A stretch of 25,324 nucleotides of DNA, taken from the IMG/VR virus record IMGVR_UViG_3300018428_000166, positions 1 through 25,324 of that record; one strand, given 5' to 3'. Under the pieces are notes generated by a model. The model did not search any database, was not told the DNA's origin, and worked only from the letters and a program-made list of their open reading frames with translations. The stretch is from a virus. Shown in pieces: positions 12,208 through 17,716 of this stretch; the stretch's first letter is position 1; each line of letters opens with the position of its first letter. Position numbers and translations under genes: made by a program.

Positions 12208-12534
12208 CTAAGCTTCTCTCAATTGTTTAGCAAAATCGATCATAGAAAGCAAGCCTTCTTTAGTCGATCCTGACAAAGGCGTGACGTCAAAGCCACATAC
12301 AGCTTCTAGCTCATAAAGAAGCTCTTTTTTGGTAGGTCCTCGATCAAGAAGAACCCCCTTCTTTTTGGGTGTCGCTTTGTACACCCCTTCCCTTACCAAT
12401 TTAGACCGCACAGAACGAACTGATTTTCCAACTGCGCTAGCAATTTCTGAAAGACCATCATTGCCTAATGTATCATACATCCGGACAATTTGGTTAGTTT
12501 GTTCAACGGTATAATTGACAGTTTTAGTAGCCAT
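12208..12534 (-). CDS. Putative HTH DNA-binding protein, paralogue 2 of 3
   Basis: 108 aa: MATKTVNYTVEQTNQIVRMY, 'LGNDGLSEIASAVGKSVRSV', 'RSKLVREGVYKATPKKKG', then 'GPTKKELLYELEAVCGFDVT' and 'PLSGSTKEGLLSMIDFAKQL'. The central KSVRSVRSKLVREGVY is identical in all three paralogues. GGAGG precedes the start. It has its own promoter with the conserved upstream arm. Regulator of the leftward block is a hypothesis. Confidence 0.75.
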   Translation of the reverse strand: MATKTVNYTVEQTNQIVRMYDTLGNDGLSEIASAVGKSVRSVRSKLVREGVYKATPKKKGVLLDRGPTKKELLYELEAVCGFDVTPLSGSTKEGLLSMIDFAKQLREA

Positions 12535-12564
12535 ATAAGCACCTCCATTAATTGACTGTAACTC

Positions 12565-12593
12565 ACCCTACCTCAGAAATGATCTGCAGTCAA
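12565..12593 (-). promoter_or_regulatory. Leftward promoter of paralogue 2
   Basis: Minus strand TTGACT (12593-12588), 17-nt spacer, TAGGGT (12570-12565). The conserved arm begins 8 nt upstream of the -35. Confidence 0.75.
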
Positions 12594-12601
12594 GCAGAAA
12601 A

Positions 12602-12661
12602 AACCCTTTAAAAACAAGCACTTAGCCGCGGGGGCGCCCCCTTCCGTAAGTGTTTGATATT
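12602..12661. repeat. GC-cored palindromic element (copy 3)
   Basis: Left arm AACCCTTTAAAAACAAGCAC-TTAG, core CCGCGGGGGCGCCCCCTTC, right arm CGTAAGTGTTTGATATT. Separates the gene ending at 12668 from the promoter at 12565-12593. Confidence 0.85.
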
Positions 12662-12667
12662 GAACAA

Positions 12668-12949
12668 CTAAATCGCTGTTAATTGTTCAATTTTAGGGTT
12701 CACATTCTCACAAAGCCAAGTGACAGCCTCTTGCCAACTTTTAAATGGCTTGTCCGTATCATGGTTTCCAGTCAGCCAAATGCAATCGTCCGCTTCATCA
12801 TAGCAAACAATTTCAAAGTTGCTATTTTCTTCTATTGTGCCGTAACAGTCACATTTACCCCCATCGGGTCTATCTATTAGTAGATAAGCCATTTCACCTC
12901 CCATGCGCTTATTGTGGCTTTCAAGCATTGTATCATAAGTATATTCCAT
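12668..12949 (-). CDS. Hypothetical protein
   Basis: 93 aa from ATG 12949 (AGAGG overlapping the stop of the previous gene). An internal ATG at 12892 has the stronger GGGAGG and would give 74 aa starting MAYLLIDRPDGGKCDCYGTI; either start is possible. Continues 'FEIVCYDEADDCIWLTGNHD' and 'PFKSWQEAVTWLCENVNP'. Small alpha/beta domain, family not recognised. Coupled to the HAD phosphatase gene. Confidence 0.65.
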   Translation of the reverse strand: MEYTYDTMLESHNKRMGGEMAYLLIDRPDGGKCDCYGTIEENSNFEIVCYDEADDCIWLTGNHDTDKPFKSWQEAVTWLCENVNPKIEQLTAI

Positions 12950-12957
12950 CACAACCT

Positions 12958-13413
12958 CTAGTTGATTTTTGCGGGATCTAGTACCGCAATTCCAATTTTG
13001 CGGAGAGCTGACCGAACACTCATAGCATCATCAAACATCACTTTTGAAGCCTTTTTAAATTGGCGGAGACTTAAAAAGGATGAAAGCTGTTTTGCTTTCA
13101 GTGATCCGTCAGCTTCCATATTCCCGACTGGACGAGAAATGATTTTATCAGCAATCATATTGTGAAACTTCAAAAACTCATAATCCGCTTCTGACATATT
13201 TCTAGCTGTGCAGATTATGACGTAATCGCCTTTTTCTTTACGATTGCTGATTTCTTTAGCCAAAGGCAAAATTTTGTCTTTAGCAATTTTTTCTGGAGTA
13301 GCATTATCAAACCAATGCGCTAAATTAAGAGTACCATCAGCAAGAGTAGCTTGACGGTGAGAACTATCAATGCAGGTTCCGTCTAGGTCGAAAATAGAAA
13401 TGTTTTTAATCAT
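12958..13413 (-). CDS. HAD-superfamily phosphatase (PNKP-like)
   Basis: 151 aa. HAD motif I FDLDGT (D9 nucleophile, D11), motif II Thr69 in 'VIICTARN', motif III Lys in 'DGSLKAKQL', motif IV D128-D129 in 'VMFDDAMSVRSALRKIGI'. The size and the 'ICTAR...' and 'FDDA..V' blocks resemble the phosphatase domain of phage polynucleotide kinase/phosphatases, acting on nucleic-acid or nucleotide phosphates. No kinase domain is attached. GGAGG precedes the start. Confidence 0.85.
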   Translation of the reverse strand: MIKNISIFDLDGTCIDSSHRQATLADGTLNLAHWFDNATPEKIAKDKILPLAKEISNRKEKGDYVIICTARNMSEADYEFLKFHNMIADKIISRPVGNMEADGSLKAKQLSSFLSLRQFKKASKVMFDDAMSVRSALRKIGIAVLDPAKIN

Positions 13414-13435
13414 GGATAAATCCTCCTTATGCCTA

Positions 13436-13464
13436 TTAATAACCTAAAAAAACCATAAAGTCAA
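13436..13464 (-). promoter_or_regulatory. Leftward promoter of the HAD gene
   Basis: Minus strand TTGACT (13464-13459), 17-nt spacer, TATTAA (13441-13436); the conserved arm begins 9 nt upstream. Confidence 0.7.
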
Positions 13465-13473
13465 GAGAAAAGA

Positions 13474-13531
13474 ATCGTTTAAAATCAAGGACTTAGCTCG
13501 CGGGGGCCCCGGCCCCTAAGTGCTTGATATT
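13474..13531. repeat. GC-cored palindromic element (copy 4)
   Basis: Left arm ATCGTTTAAAATCAAGGACT-TAG, core CTCGCGGGGGCCCCGGCCC, right arm CTAAGTGCTTGATATT. Lies between the terminator of paralogue 3 and the HAD promoter. Confidence 0.85.
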
Positions 13532-13557
13532 AAACACTTTTTTGCGGGCAGATTAAA

Positions 13558-13581
13558 GGGGCAAGGCTGCAACCTTGCCCC
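13558..13581 (-). terminator. Terminator of paralogue 3
   Basis: GGGGCAAGG / CCTTGCCCC 9-bp stem with a 6-nt loop, followed on the minus strand by TTTAATC. Starts 7 nt after the stop codon of the gene at 13589. Confidence 0.75.
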
Positions 13582-13588
13582 TCATAGT

Positions 13589-13915
13589 TTATGACGCCAA
13601 CTTAGACGCGAATGCAATCAGAGATTGCAAACCCTCTTTTGTTGACCCAGAAAGCGGTGTGACATCAAAGCCAACCATTTCTTCGAGCTGATTGAGCAAC
13701 TCTTTTTTGGTTGGGCCTTGATCTCGCTTAGGAGATGCAGCTTTCGGGGTTGCGACATAAACACCCTCACGGACGAGTTTTGAGCGAACAGAGCGGACAG
13801 ATTTGCCCACCGCGTCGGATATATCTTGCAAACCATCATTGCCGAGGGTTGCATACATTTCAACGATTTGCTCAACTTGAGCGTCAGTGTAGTTTGCAGT
13901 TTTAGATGTAGCCAT
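13589..13915 (-). CDS. Putative HTH DNA-binding protein, paralogue 3 of 3
   Basis: 108 aa: MATSKTANYTDAQVEQIVEM, 'LGNDGLQDISDAVGKSVRSV', 'RSKLVREGVYVATPKAAS', then 'GPTKKELLNQLEEMVGFDVT' and 'PLSGSTKEGLQSLIAFASKL'. The C-terminal part is closest to paralogue 2, the linker ('VATPK') to paralogue 1. AGGAGG precedes the start; it has its own promoter and its own terminator, so it is monocistronic. A longer ORF covering it in another frame is a shadow. Confidence 0.75.
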   Translation of the reverse strand: MATSKTANYTDAQVEQIVEMYATLGNDGLQDISDAVGKSVRSVRSKLVREGVYVATPKAASPKRDQGPTKKELLNQLEEMVGFDVTPLSGSTKEGLQSLIAFASKLAS

Positions 13916-13951
13916 GTCAGGCCTCCTTTTTTATTGAGGGTTAATATAATA

Positions 13952-13980
13952 TTTATAGCGTTAAAAAAACCAAAATGCAA
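13952..13980 (-). promoter_or_regulatory. Leftward promoter of paralogue 3
   Basis: Minus strand TTGCAT (13980-13975), 17-nt spacer, TATAAA (13957-13952); the conserved arm begins 9 nt upstream of the -35. Confidence 0.75.
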
Positions 13981-13989
13981 GAAAAAAGA

Positions 13990-14013
13990 ATCTTTTAAAA
14001 ACAACGACTTAGC
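13990..14013 (-). repeat. Conserved promoter-upstream arm without its partner
   Basis: ATCTTTTAAAAACAACGACT-TAGC as a single arm with no GC core or right arm of its own, 9 nt upstream of the -35 of paralogue 3. It shows that the arm is kept next to promoters even when the palindrome is absent. Confidence 0.75.
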
Positions 14014-14031
14014 AATTTCTTTCAAATAAAA

Positions 14032-14091
14032 AACCCTTTAAAAACAAGCACTTAGCGGGCGGGGGGCCCCGCCCCGCAACCCCTTGATTTT
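14032..14091. repeat. GC-cored palindromic element (copy 5)
   Basis: Left arm AACCCTTTAAAAACAAGCAC-TTAG, core CGGGCGGGGGGCCCCGCCCC, right arm CAACCCCTTGATTTT. Its right edge touches the stop codon of the 33-residue gene. Confidence 0.85.
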
Positions 14092-14191
14092 AAAAGAAAA
14101 CTAAGTATAGAACACCTCCGAGAACAACAGTTTCTGACACTATAGAATAGCAGATGTAAGCCTTTAGGATATAAGGTAATATTTTTTTCAT
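14090..14191 (-). CDS. 33-residue membrane peptide
   Basis: The first residues are MKKILPYILKAYICYSIVSE and it ends 'TVVLGGVLYLVFF', a mostly hydrophobic peptide with a basic N-terminus. Consensus GGAGG 8 nt upstream. Follows the exonuclease gene by 15 nt and probably shares its transcript. Confidence 0.6.
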   Translation of the reverse strand: MKKILPYILKAYICYSIVSETVVLGGVLYLVFF

Positions 14192-14206
14192 GCTAGAACC
14201 TCCAAA

Positions 14207-14911
14207 TTATGCGGCGAGGGATTGAGTGCCATCAATCCCAAGTCTCAGGTTGATATTACGCCAAACTGAACCCGAAAACTCAGAAGGCTTTGAAACAATA
14301 GGCAAAACTTTTTTGCGGTTAAGTGCCTTTAGCAATATGTCGCTTTCGATCAAGCAATCATGCCATGCAATGTGGCGTTCTTCAAAATCCTCTTGCATAA
14401 ATTCCCAACGGTAGGCGCTTTGTGCAGAGGTGGAAAGATATTTGCCAGAGGCAGAAGGCACAGCTTTATAACCAAGCGGAACACTTTGACCCCAGAAATC
14501 CCAAATGTCCATGAGAGGAAAAGCAGCATCTAGCCAACGTGCAGAAGTATCCTCTTGCAAAATTTGCAAAGTGCGAGGCAGGTGCGTAAAATCAAAACGT
14601 GCATTATAGGCGCACAAAATGACTTTGTGACCTTTTGCAGCTAGAGCAGCAATTTGCGAGTTGTATTCTGCGCGAACGTCAACAATAGACGCAGGCACGA
14701 TTTTGTGCTCATATGCGTCATCAAAATAATGACCCATCTTTTTAGCGAAAAAAGGCATATCGTGCTTGAACGCTTCGCGGATAACATAGGAACCAGAACC
14801 ATATTCCCGACCTTTACGGTCAATAATGCGCCAAGCAACATCGAATGCAATACGCTTACGCATGGTAGTTTCAATATCGGTGACGACAAAAAGAGTGGGC
14901 TTGAAAGGCAT
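14207..14911 (-). CDS. DnaQ-like 3'-5' exonuclease (DEDDh family)
   Basis: 234 aa. Exo I: D12-x-E14 in 'VVTDIETTMRKRI'. Exo II: N103-x3-D107 in 'LCAYNARFDF'. Exo III: H180-x4-D185 in 'ERHIAWHDCLIESDILLKAL'. These are the metal-binding residues of RNase T/DnaQ-type exonucleases, which remove 3' nucleotides from DNA or RNA. No polymerase domain is attached. The C-terminal 40 residues ('SEFSGSVWRNINLRLGIDG') are outside the core. Own promoter with the conserved arm. Confidence 0.85.
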   Translation of the reverse strand: MPFKPTLFVVTDIETTMRKRIAFDVAWRIIDRKGREYGSGSYVIREAFKHDMPFFAKKMGHYFDDAYEHKIVPASIVDVRAEYNSQIAALAAKGHKVILCAYNARFDFTHLPRTLQILQEDTSARWLDAAFPLMDIWDFWGQSVPLGYKAVPSASGKYLSTSAQSAYRWEFMQEDFEERHIAWHDCLIESDILLKALNRKKVLPIVSKPSEFSGSVWRNINLRLGIDGTQSLAA

Positions 14912-14938
14912 AATAATTTCTCCGTTGTTACATCTGCC

Positions 14939-14967
14939 ACCCTACAGGAATGTCAAACCCCTGTCAA
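14939..14967 (-). promoter_or_regulatory. Leftward promoter of the exonuclease gene
   Basis: Minus strand TTGACA (14967-14962), 17-nt spacer, TAGGGT (14944-14939); the same -10 as the paralogue 2 promoter. The conserved arm begins 10 nt upstream. Confidence 0.8.
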
Positions 14968-14977
14968 GCAGAAAAAA

Positions 14978-15036
14978 ACTGTTTAAAATCAAGGACTTAG
15001 CGGCGGGGGGCTCGCGGGGTGTAACCCCTTGATTTT
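14978..15036. repeat. GC-cored palindromic element (copy 6)
   Basis: Left arm ACTGTTTAAAATCAAGGACT-TAG, core CGGCGGGGGGCTCGCGGGG, right arm TAACCCCTTGATTTT, ending 1 nt before the stop of the gene at 15038. Confidence 0.85.
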
Positions 15037-15037
15037 A

Positions 15038-15259
15038 TTAAGGTTTCCATCCCTCCCAAACAGCTGCACGATATTTATTGTAAAGATCTTGTGCAACTTT
15101 TTTATGTTTAATGCGACGATCTATAATCTCAAATCCTTTATGGCTAACATTAACTAACCAAGATGTAACAACACCTTTACGATTACGCACCTCTTGAAGC
15201 TTAACGCGAACATCTGTGATACCGTTTGTTTGTGTGGAGAGAGTGTAGATATTAGCCAT
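15038..15259 (-). CDS. Small hypothetical protein
   Basis: 73 aa: MANIYTLSTQTNGITDVRVK, then 'VVTSWLVNVSHKGFEIIDRR' and 'LYNKYRAAVWEGWKP'. Basic, beta-rich with a C-terminal helix. GGAGG upstream. No family recognised. Own promoter with the conserved arm. Confidence 0.7.
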   Translation of the reverse strand: MANIYTLSTQTNGITDVRVKLQEVRNRKGVVTSWLVNVSHKGFEIIDRRIKHKKVAQDLYNKYRAAVWEGWKP

Positions 15260-15288
15260 GATAGACCTCCATGATATGAACTAACTAG

Positions 15289-15317
15289 ACTTTACATCTA
15301 TTCTATTATCTTGTCAA
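15289..15317 (-). promoter_or_regulatory. Leftward promoter
   Basis: Minus strand TTGACA (15317-15312), 17-nt spacer, TAAAGT (15294-15289), for the gene starting at 15259; the conserved arm begins 9 nt upstream. Confidence 0.8.
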
Positions 15318-15326
15318 GAAGAAAAA

Positions 15327-15394
15327 ATCCTTTATTATCAATAACTTACGTGGCGGCGGTGCCGCTGCCCGTAACCCTTTGTTTTTAAAGGGTT
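15327..15394. repeat. GC-cored palindromic element (copy 7)
   Basis: Left arm ATCCTTTATTATCAATAACT-TACG, core TGGCGGCGGTGCCGCTGCC, right arm CGTAACCCTTTGTTTTT, which also pairs with the following AAAGGGTT. The arm changes (CTTACG with CGTAAC) keep pairing. Confidence 0.8.
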
Positions 15395-15408
15395 ATTTGG
15401 GCGCTGGG

Positions 15409-15522
15409 CTATTCCCACATTTCTAATACGAGATACATATAACTGTGAATCTCTAGTGCTGTTAGAGCTACCGCACACGCGGTAAACCCTAACAGAGCGA
15501 GGCCTATTACAAATCTAAACAT
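15409..15522 (-). CDS. 37-residue membrane peptide or lipoprotein-like
   Basis: MFRFVIGLALLGFTACAVAL, then 'TALEIHSYMYLVLEMWE'. 'LLGFTAC' resembles a lipobox but a plain membrane helix is equally possible. TGATG overlap with the DUF6899 gene indicates translational coupling. Confidence 0.6.
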   Translation of the reverse strand: MFRFVIGLALLGFTACAVALTALEIHSYMYLVLEMWE

Positions 15523-15812
15523 CAGTAATCAGCCCCTTGCAATTCGACTGAATACGCTTTGCCGTTTTCAGCCTCTTTTATTTCTTCATAAGGCGCACCA
15601 ATCTTGCGATACAACTCTAGCTTGCAACACTCAAGAGCGCCCATCATTTCATTTAGATACGCATAGCGTACACCATGAGTTTCTAAAAAGTTATTGATAA
15701 AGCTAGACACAAGCCAATTCAATTCCCCCGCATTATTAGGAACCCACTGGCAGCCTTGCTCCATCACAGCTTCATCAACGCGAGACCGGTCATCAACAGG
15801 AATATAAGGCAT
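15522..15812 (-). CDS. DUF6899-like phage protein
   Basis: 96 aa: MPYIPVDDRSRVDE, 'AGELNWLVSSFINNFLETHG', 'YAYLNEMMGALECCKLELYR', 'APYEEIKEAENGKAY'. The M-P-Y-I-P start, G-E-L-N-[WY], N-E-x-x-G-A-L-E and E-L-Y-R...P-Y-E...E-N-G blocks match the phage family DUF6899. Function unknown. AAGGAGG in the end of the previous gene; start overlaps its stop (TAATG). Confidence 0.8.
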   Translation of the reverse strand: MPYIPVDDRSRVDEAVMEQGCQWVPNNAGELNWLVSSFINNFLETHGVRYAYLNEMMGALECCKLELYRKIGAPYEEIKEAENGKAYSVELQGADY

Positions 15813-16303
15813 TACGCAACCTCCTTTCTGATAGAAGGAAAATTGATAGGAAGATCAAAAGCCAACTCAAGAAGTTTCGAAAACTCTTTAAGACCTGCTT
15901 CATGCAACTCTACAGCTTCCTTCGCACCTTCTATAAGGTCAGTGCTTTCTAGCCAATGCCAACCTTTGAAGTGTGTGAAAGCAACATCTGAAATTGCATT
16001 AGGTGCAATGCTTTTACACTTACCAACAGCATACACTGGCTTACCGCAACCATATGCCATTCCAATTTCAACTAACGCTCCGCGCTGTTCTTCTTCAAAA
16101 TCTTCGCAGTAAAGCAACACAAAATCACTATCGCGCACATCTTCATAGCAAAGATTCCACAGCTCATCTTTTTGATTTTGCACAAAATCACTGTCGTTGT
16201 CTAAGTCAATCCAACGAGCCTTAACATCAAATCCCAGATCATCACGTAGATGTTGGAATTTTTTATTGTGCCAAACTTTTCCGGCTGTATAGAATGTAGT
16301 CAT
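15812..16303 (-). CDS. Nucleoside 2-deoxyribosyltransferase-like protein
   Basis: 163 aa from ATG 16303. An in-frame ATG at 16324 would place the AAAGGAG ribosome site inside the coding region, so the shorter form is chosen. 'FYTAGKVWHNKKFQHLRDDL', 'ARWIDLD', 'DVRDSDFVLLYCEDFEEEQRG' and 'GALVEIGMAYGCGKPVYAVG' fit the family, with E79 in E-I-G-M-A as the probable catalytic Glu. Relatives exchange or hydrolyse the base of (deoxy)nucleosides and are frequent in phages for nucleotide salvage. The exact reaction is not determined. Confidence 0.8.
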   Translation of the reverse strand: MTTFYTAGKVWHNKKFQHLRDDLGFDVKARWIDLDNDSDFVQNQKDELWNLCYEDVRDSDFVLLYCEDFEEEQRGALVEIGMAYGCGKPVYAVGKCKSIAPNAISDVAFTHFKGWHWLESTDLIEGAKEAVELHEAGLKEFSKLLELAFDLPINFPSIRKEVA

Positions 16304-16335
16304 AAGATTTTCTCCTTTTATCATCTTATATTTTA

Positions 16336-16364
16336 GTTATGGCATACTTTTAAACTCTTTGCAA
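16336..16364 (-). promoter_or_regulatory. Leftward promoter of the deoxyribosyltransferase-like gene
   Basis: Minus strand TTGCAA (16364-16359), 17-nt spacer, CATAAC (16341-16336); the conserved arm begins 10 nt upstream. Same -10 as the 11859 promoter. Confidence 0.65.
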
Positions 16365-16374
16365 CCCCTAAAAA

Positions 16375-16433
16375 ATCGTTTAAAATCAACCACTTAGCGG
16401 CGGGGGCCCGGCGCCCCCTAAGCCATTGAAATT
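16375..16433. repeat. GC-cored palindromic element (copy 8)
   Basis: Left arm ATCGTTTAAAATCAACCACT-TAG, core CGGCGGGGGCCCGGCGCCCC, right arm CTAAGCCATTGAAATT. Ends 10 nt from the stop of the gene at 16444. Confidence 0.85.
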
Positions 16434-16443
16434 ACACGCTTTT

Positions 16444-16569
16444 TTACACCGCCTCTGCTACAAGTTGCACTGCTACCCATCCTGCGCAAACGCATAGTAG
16501 AGTTACAACTAAAGTCACCCAAAACTCTTTTATAGCGAATTGAGTTTTTACAATATCTAGAAGTCTCAT
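16444..16569 (-). CDS. Small membrane protein
   Basis: 41 aa: MRLLDIVKTQFAIKEFWVTL then 'VVTLLCVCAGWVAVQLVAEAV', one membrane helix. AAGGAGG upstream; the start overlaps the previous stop (ATGA). Third gene of a micro-operon. Confidence 0.7.
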   Translation of the reverse strand: MRLLDIVKTQFAIKEFWVTLVVTLLCVCAGWVAVQLVAEAV

Positions 16570-16730
16570 TTTTTAACCTCCTTTGAAAGCGCACCTGTTT
16601 TGCGCAACCCTGTAAAAGCTACGCGATTATTGATTGACGATATAGAACGTCGAGAAGGAACAAACCATGAACCGTTTGACATTTTTACCGCTTGTGGGCG
16701 CGGCAAGGATTTTGCCTTATACTGTGTCAT
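16566..16730 (-). CDS. Small basic hypothetical protein
   Basis: 54 aa: MTQYKAKSLPRPQAVKMSNG, 'SWFVPSRRSISSINNRVAFT', 'GLRKTGALSKEVKK'. Strongly basic, possibly nucleic-acid binding. Linked to both neighbours by ATGA overlaps, which is the main support. The opposite-strand ORF over the same bases lacks such context. Confidence 0.6.
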   Translation of the reverse strand: MTQYKAKSLPRPQAVKMSNGSWFVPSRRSISSINNRVAFTGLRKTGALSKEVKK

Positions 16731-16963
16731 GCTGCACCTACCTTTGCCAAAAATGATTGGTCAATGTCAAAATCGAATGGGATACCCAAACGGCGAACCC
16801 GTTCGCCTTCAAGTTGAATGCTGGGCGAATAGCTATCGCGCTCAATCATTGAATTGATTTTAGACCGTGGAACCCACAGAGCGCGAACCGCCGCGCCCGC
16901 ATGATCGCCGCAGCGCACAATGGCAACTGCCTTTTCAGTTTCGCGAACCATAAATCCAAACAT
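16727..16963 (-). CDS. Small hypothetical protein, first of a three-gene micro-operon
   Basis: 78 aa from ATG 16963 with CGGAGG 7 nt upstream; the in-frame ATG at 16990 would put this site inside the gene. MFGFMVRETEKAVAIVRCGD, 'AALWVPRSKINSMIE'-like region, 'GIPFDFDIDQSFLAKVG'. Looks like a small beta-rich protein; no family recognised. Confidence 0.7.
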   Translation of the reverse strand: MFGFMVRETEKAVAIVRCGDHAGAAVRALWVPRSKINSMIERDSYSPSIQLEGERVRRLGIPFDFDIDQSFLAKVGAA

Positions 16964-16996
16964 TTTAAAACCTCCGATAAGATATGTCATATCATT

Positions 16997-17024
16997 AATA
17001 TAGGCATATTTTTAGGTATTTCAA
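16997..17024 (-). promoter_or_regulatory. Leftward promoter at the divergent start of the block
   Basis: Minus strand TTGAAA (17024-17019), 16-nt spacer, TATATT (17002-16997), for the micro-operon from 16963. No conserved arm in this orientation. Confidence 0.65.
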
Positions 17025-17054
17025 GACCTATAGTGCATTTTTTTGTAAAAATCT

Positions 17055-17076
17055 GCTAAGTCCTTGTTTTTAAAGG
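17055..17076 (+). repeat. Conserved arm in reversed orientation (rightward)
   Basis: GCTAAGTCCTTGTTTTTAAA-GG on the plus strand, the same sequence that precedes leftward promoters on the minus strand. Here it lies 46 nt upstream of the -35 of the rightward HNH gene, so orientation follows the gene served. Confidence 0.75.
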
Positions 17077-17122
17077 AAAACAATTTTTTTTAAAAAAAGT
17101 GTAAAAAAATGCGTCATTGCCC

Positions 17123-17150
17123 TTGCATTATGTGCAAAAATCCCTATATT
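17123..17150 (+). promoter_or_regulatory. Rightward promoter of the HNH gene
   Basis: TTGCAT (17123-17128), 16-nt spacer, TATATT (17145-17150), followed by AGGAGG before the ATG at 17173. Confidence 0.7.
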
Positions 17151-17172
17151 TATAGGTATAGGAGGAATTCAA

Positions 17173-17496
17173 ATGGCTAAAAAATCTCATATCCCCGCAA
17201 AAATCCGCAAAGCAGTATTTGCGCGCTTTGATTGCTGCGTCGCATGTGGTACATGGGACGCTGACGCTTGCGGGCATCTGATCGCAGAAGCCAACGGTGG
17301 CGCAATGGTTGCCGAAAATTTTGTGCGTCTCTGCAACCGCTGCAACCAATTGCAAGGCACGGCGACTGCTGCTTTCCGCGCATATGCTACCTATACAGAA
17401 AGCCGCGCTGAGATTGAAAGCCGCCGCGCCTATTGGGCAAAGTATTGCCGCGCCGCTGCTGCTGGTATCGCCAAACCTTACCGGCCCTTGGACTAG
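17173..17496 (+). CDS. HNH-type nuclease-like zinc protein
   Basis: 107 aa. 'IPAKIRKAVFARFDCCVACG' then 'ACGHLIAEANGGAMVAENF' and 'VRLCNRCNQLQGT' give the C-x-x-C / H35 / N49 / C54-x-x-C57-N58 layout of HNH treble-clef proteins. The usual D-H before the loop is C-G-H, so catalytic competence is uncertain. The C-terminal 40 residues are Ala/Arg rich. Base composition is clearly more GC-rich than the neighbours, suggesting recent transfer. Perfect AGGAGG upstream. Confidence 0.8.
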   Translation: MAKKSHIPAKIRKAVFARFDCCVACGTWDADACGHLIAEANGGAMVAENFVRLCNRCNQLQGTATAAFRAYATYTESRAEIESRRAYWAKYCRAAAAGIAKPYRPLD

Positions 17497-17519
17497 GGCC
17501 GGCAAAAACTGCCGTTTTT
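17481..17519 (+). terminator. Terminator of the HNH gene
   Basis: CCGGCCCT / AGGGCCGG 8-bp stem (17481-17488 with 17495-17502), then a second small AAAAAC-TGCC-GTTTTT hairpin providing the T run. The stop codon is in the first loop/stem. Confidence 0.75.
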
Positions 17520-17655
17520 AAAAAAATCTCTAGTTTTTGTAGCCTTACAACCTATAGGGTAGGGCGGTTTTGGGACTTTACAACCTGTGCGTGCGCAGCG
17601 CACACTCACACGCGTTCCCTACGGGATTTTTTGAATTTTCGTTAAAAGAGTTGGA

Positions 17656-17673
17656 CATAGTACAAATACTATG
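17656..17673. promoter_or_regulatory. Perfect 7-bp inverted repeat before the lipase gene
   Basis: CATAGTA-CAAA-TACTATG, preceded by TTGGA and followed by ATAACTTTAATTTATG. Lies in the 220-nt space between the HNH gene and the lipase gene, which also holds two TTACAACCT repeats (about 17544 and 17578). Operator-like; the promoter itself is not clear. Confidence 0.5.
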
Positions 17674-17716
17674 ATAACTTTAATTTATGCATCTAATTTT
17701 GTAAAGGAGATCTATT

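Noticed and set aside
13618-14025. 135-residue minus-strand ORF over paralogue 3 and its promoter
   Set aside because: Out of frame with the conserved HTH-like protein and runs through the promoter and upstream arm; low-complexity product.
11401-16433. CRISPR array from the repeated intergenic elements
   Set aside because: Copies are hundreds of bases apart with genes between them, are long palindromes with variable cores, and no cas genes are present.
11401-16433. Insertion-sequence or MITE explanation of the palindromes
   Set aside because: No transposase and no target-site duplications seen; arms are locked at 8-10 nt from -35 boxes, which favours a regulatory function over random insertion.
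16600-16857. 85-residue plus-strand ORF
   Set aside because: It lies opposite a minus-strand micro-operon with ribosome sites and ATGA overlaps, and has no ribosome site of its own.
17128-17505. 125-residue minus-strand ORF covering the HNH gene
   Set aside because: The plus-strand frame has AGGAGG, a promoter and the HNH/Cys motifs; the minus ORF has none and runs through the promoter region.
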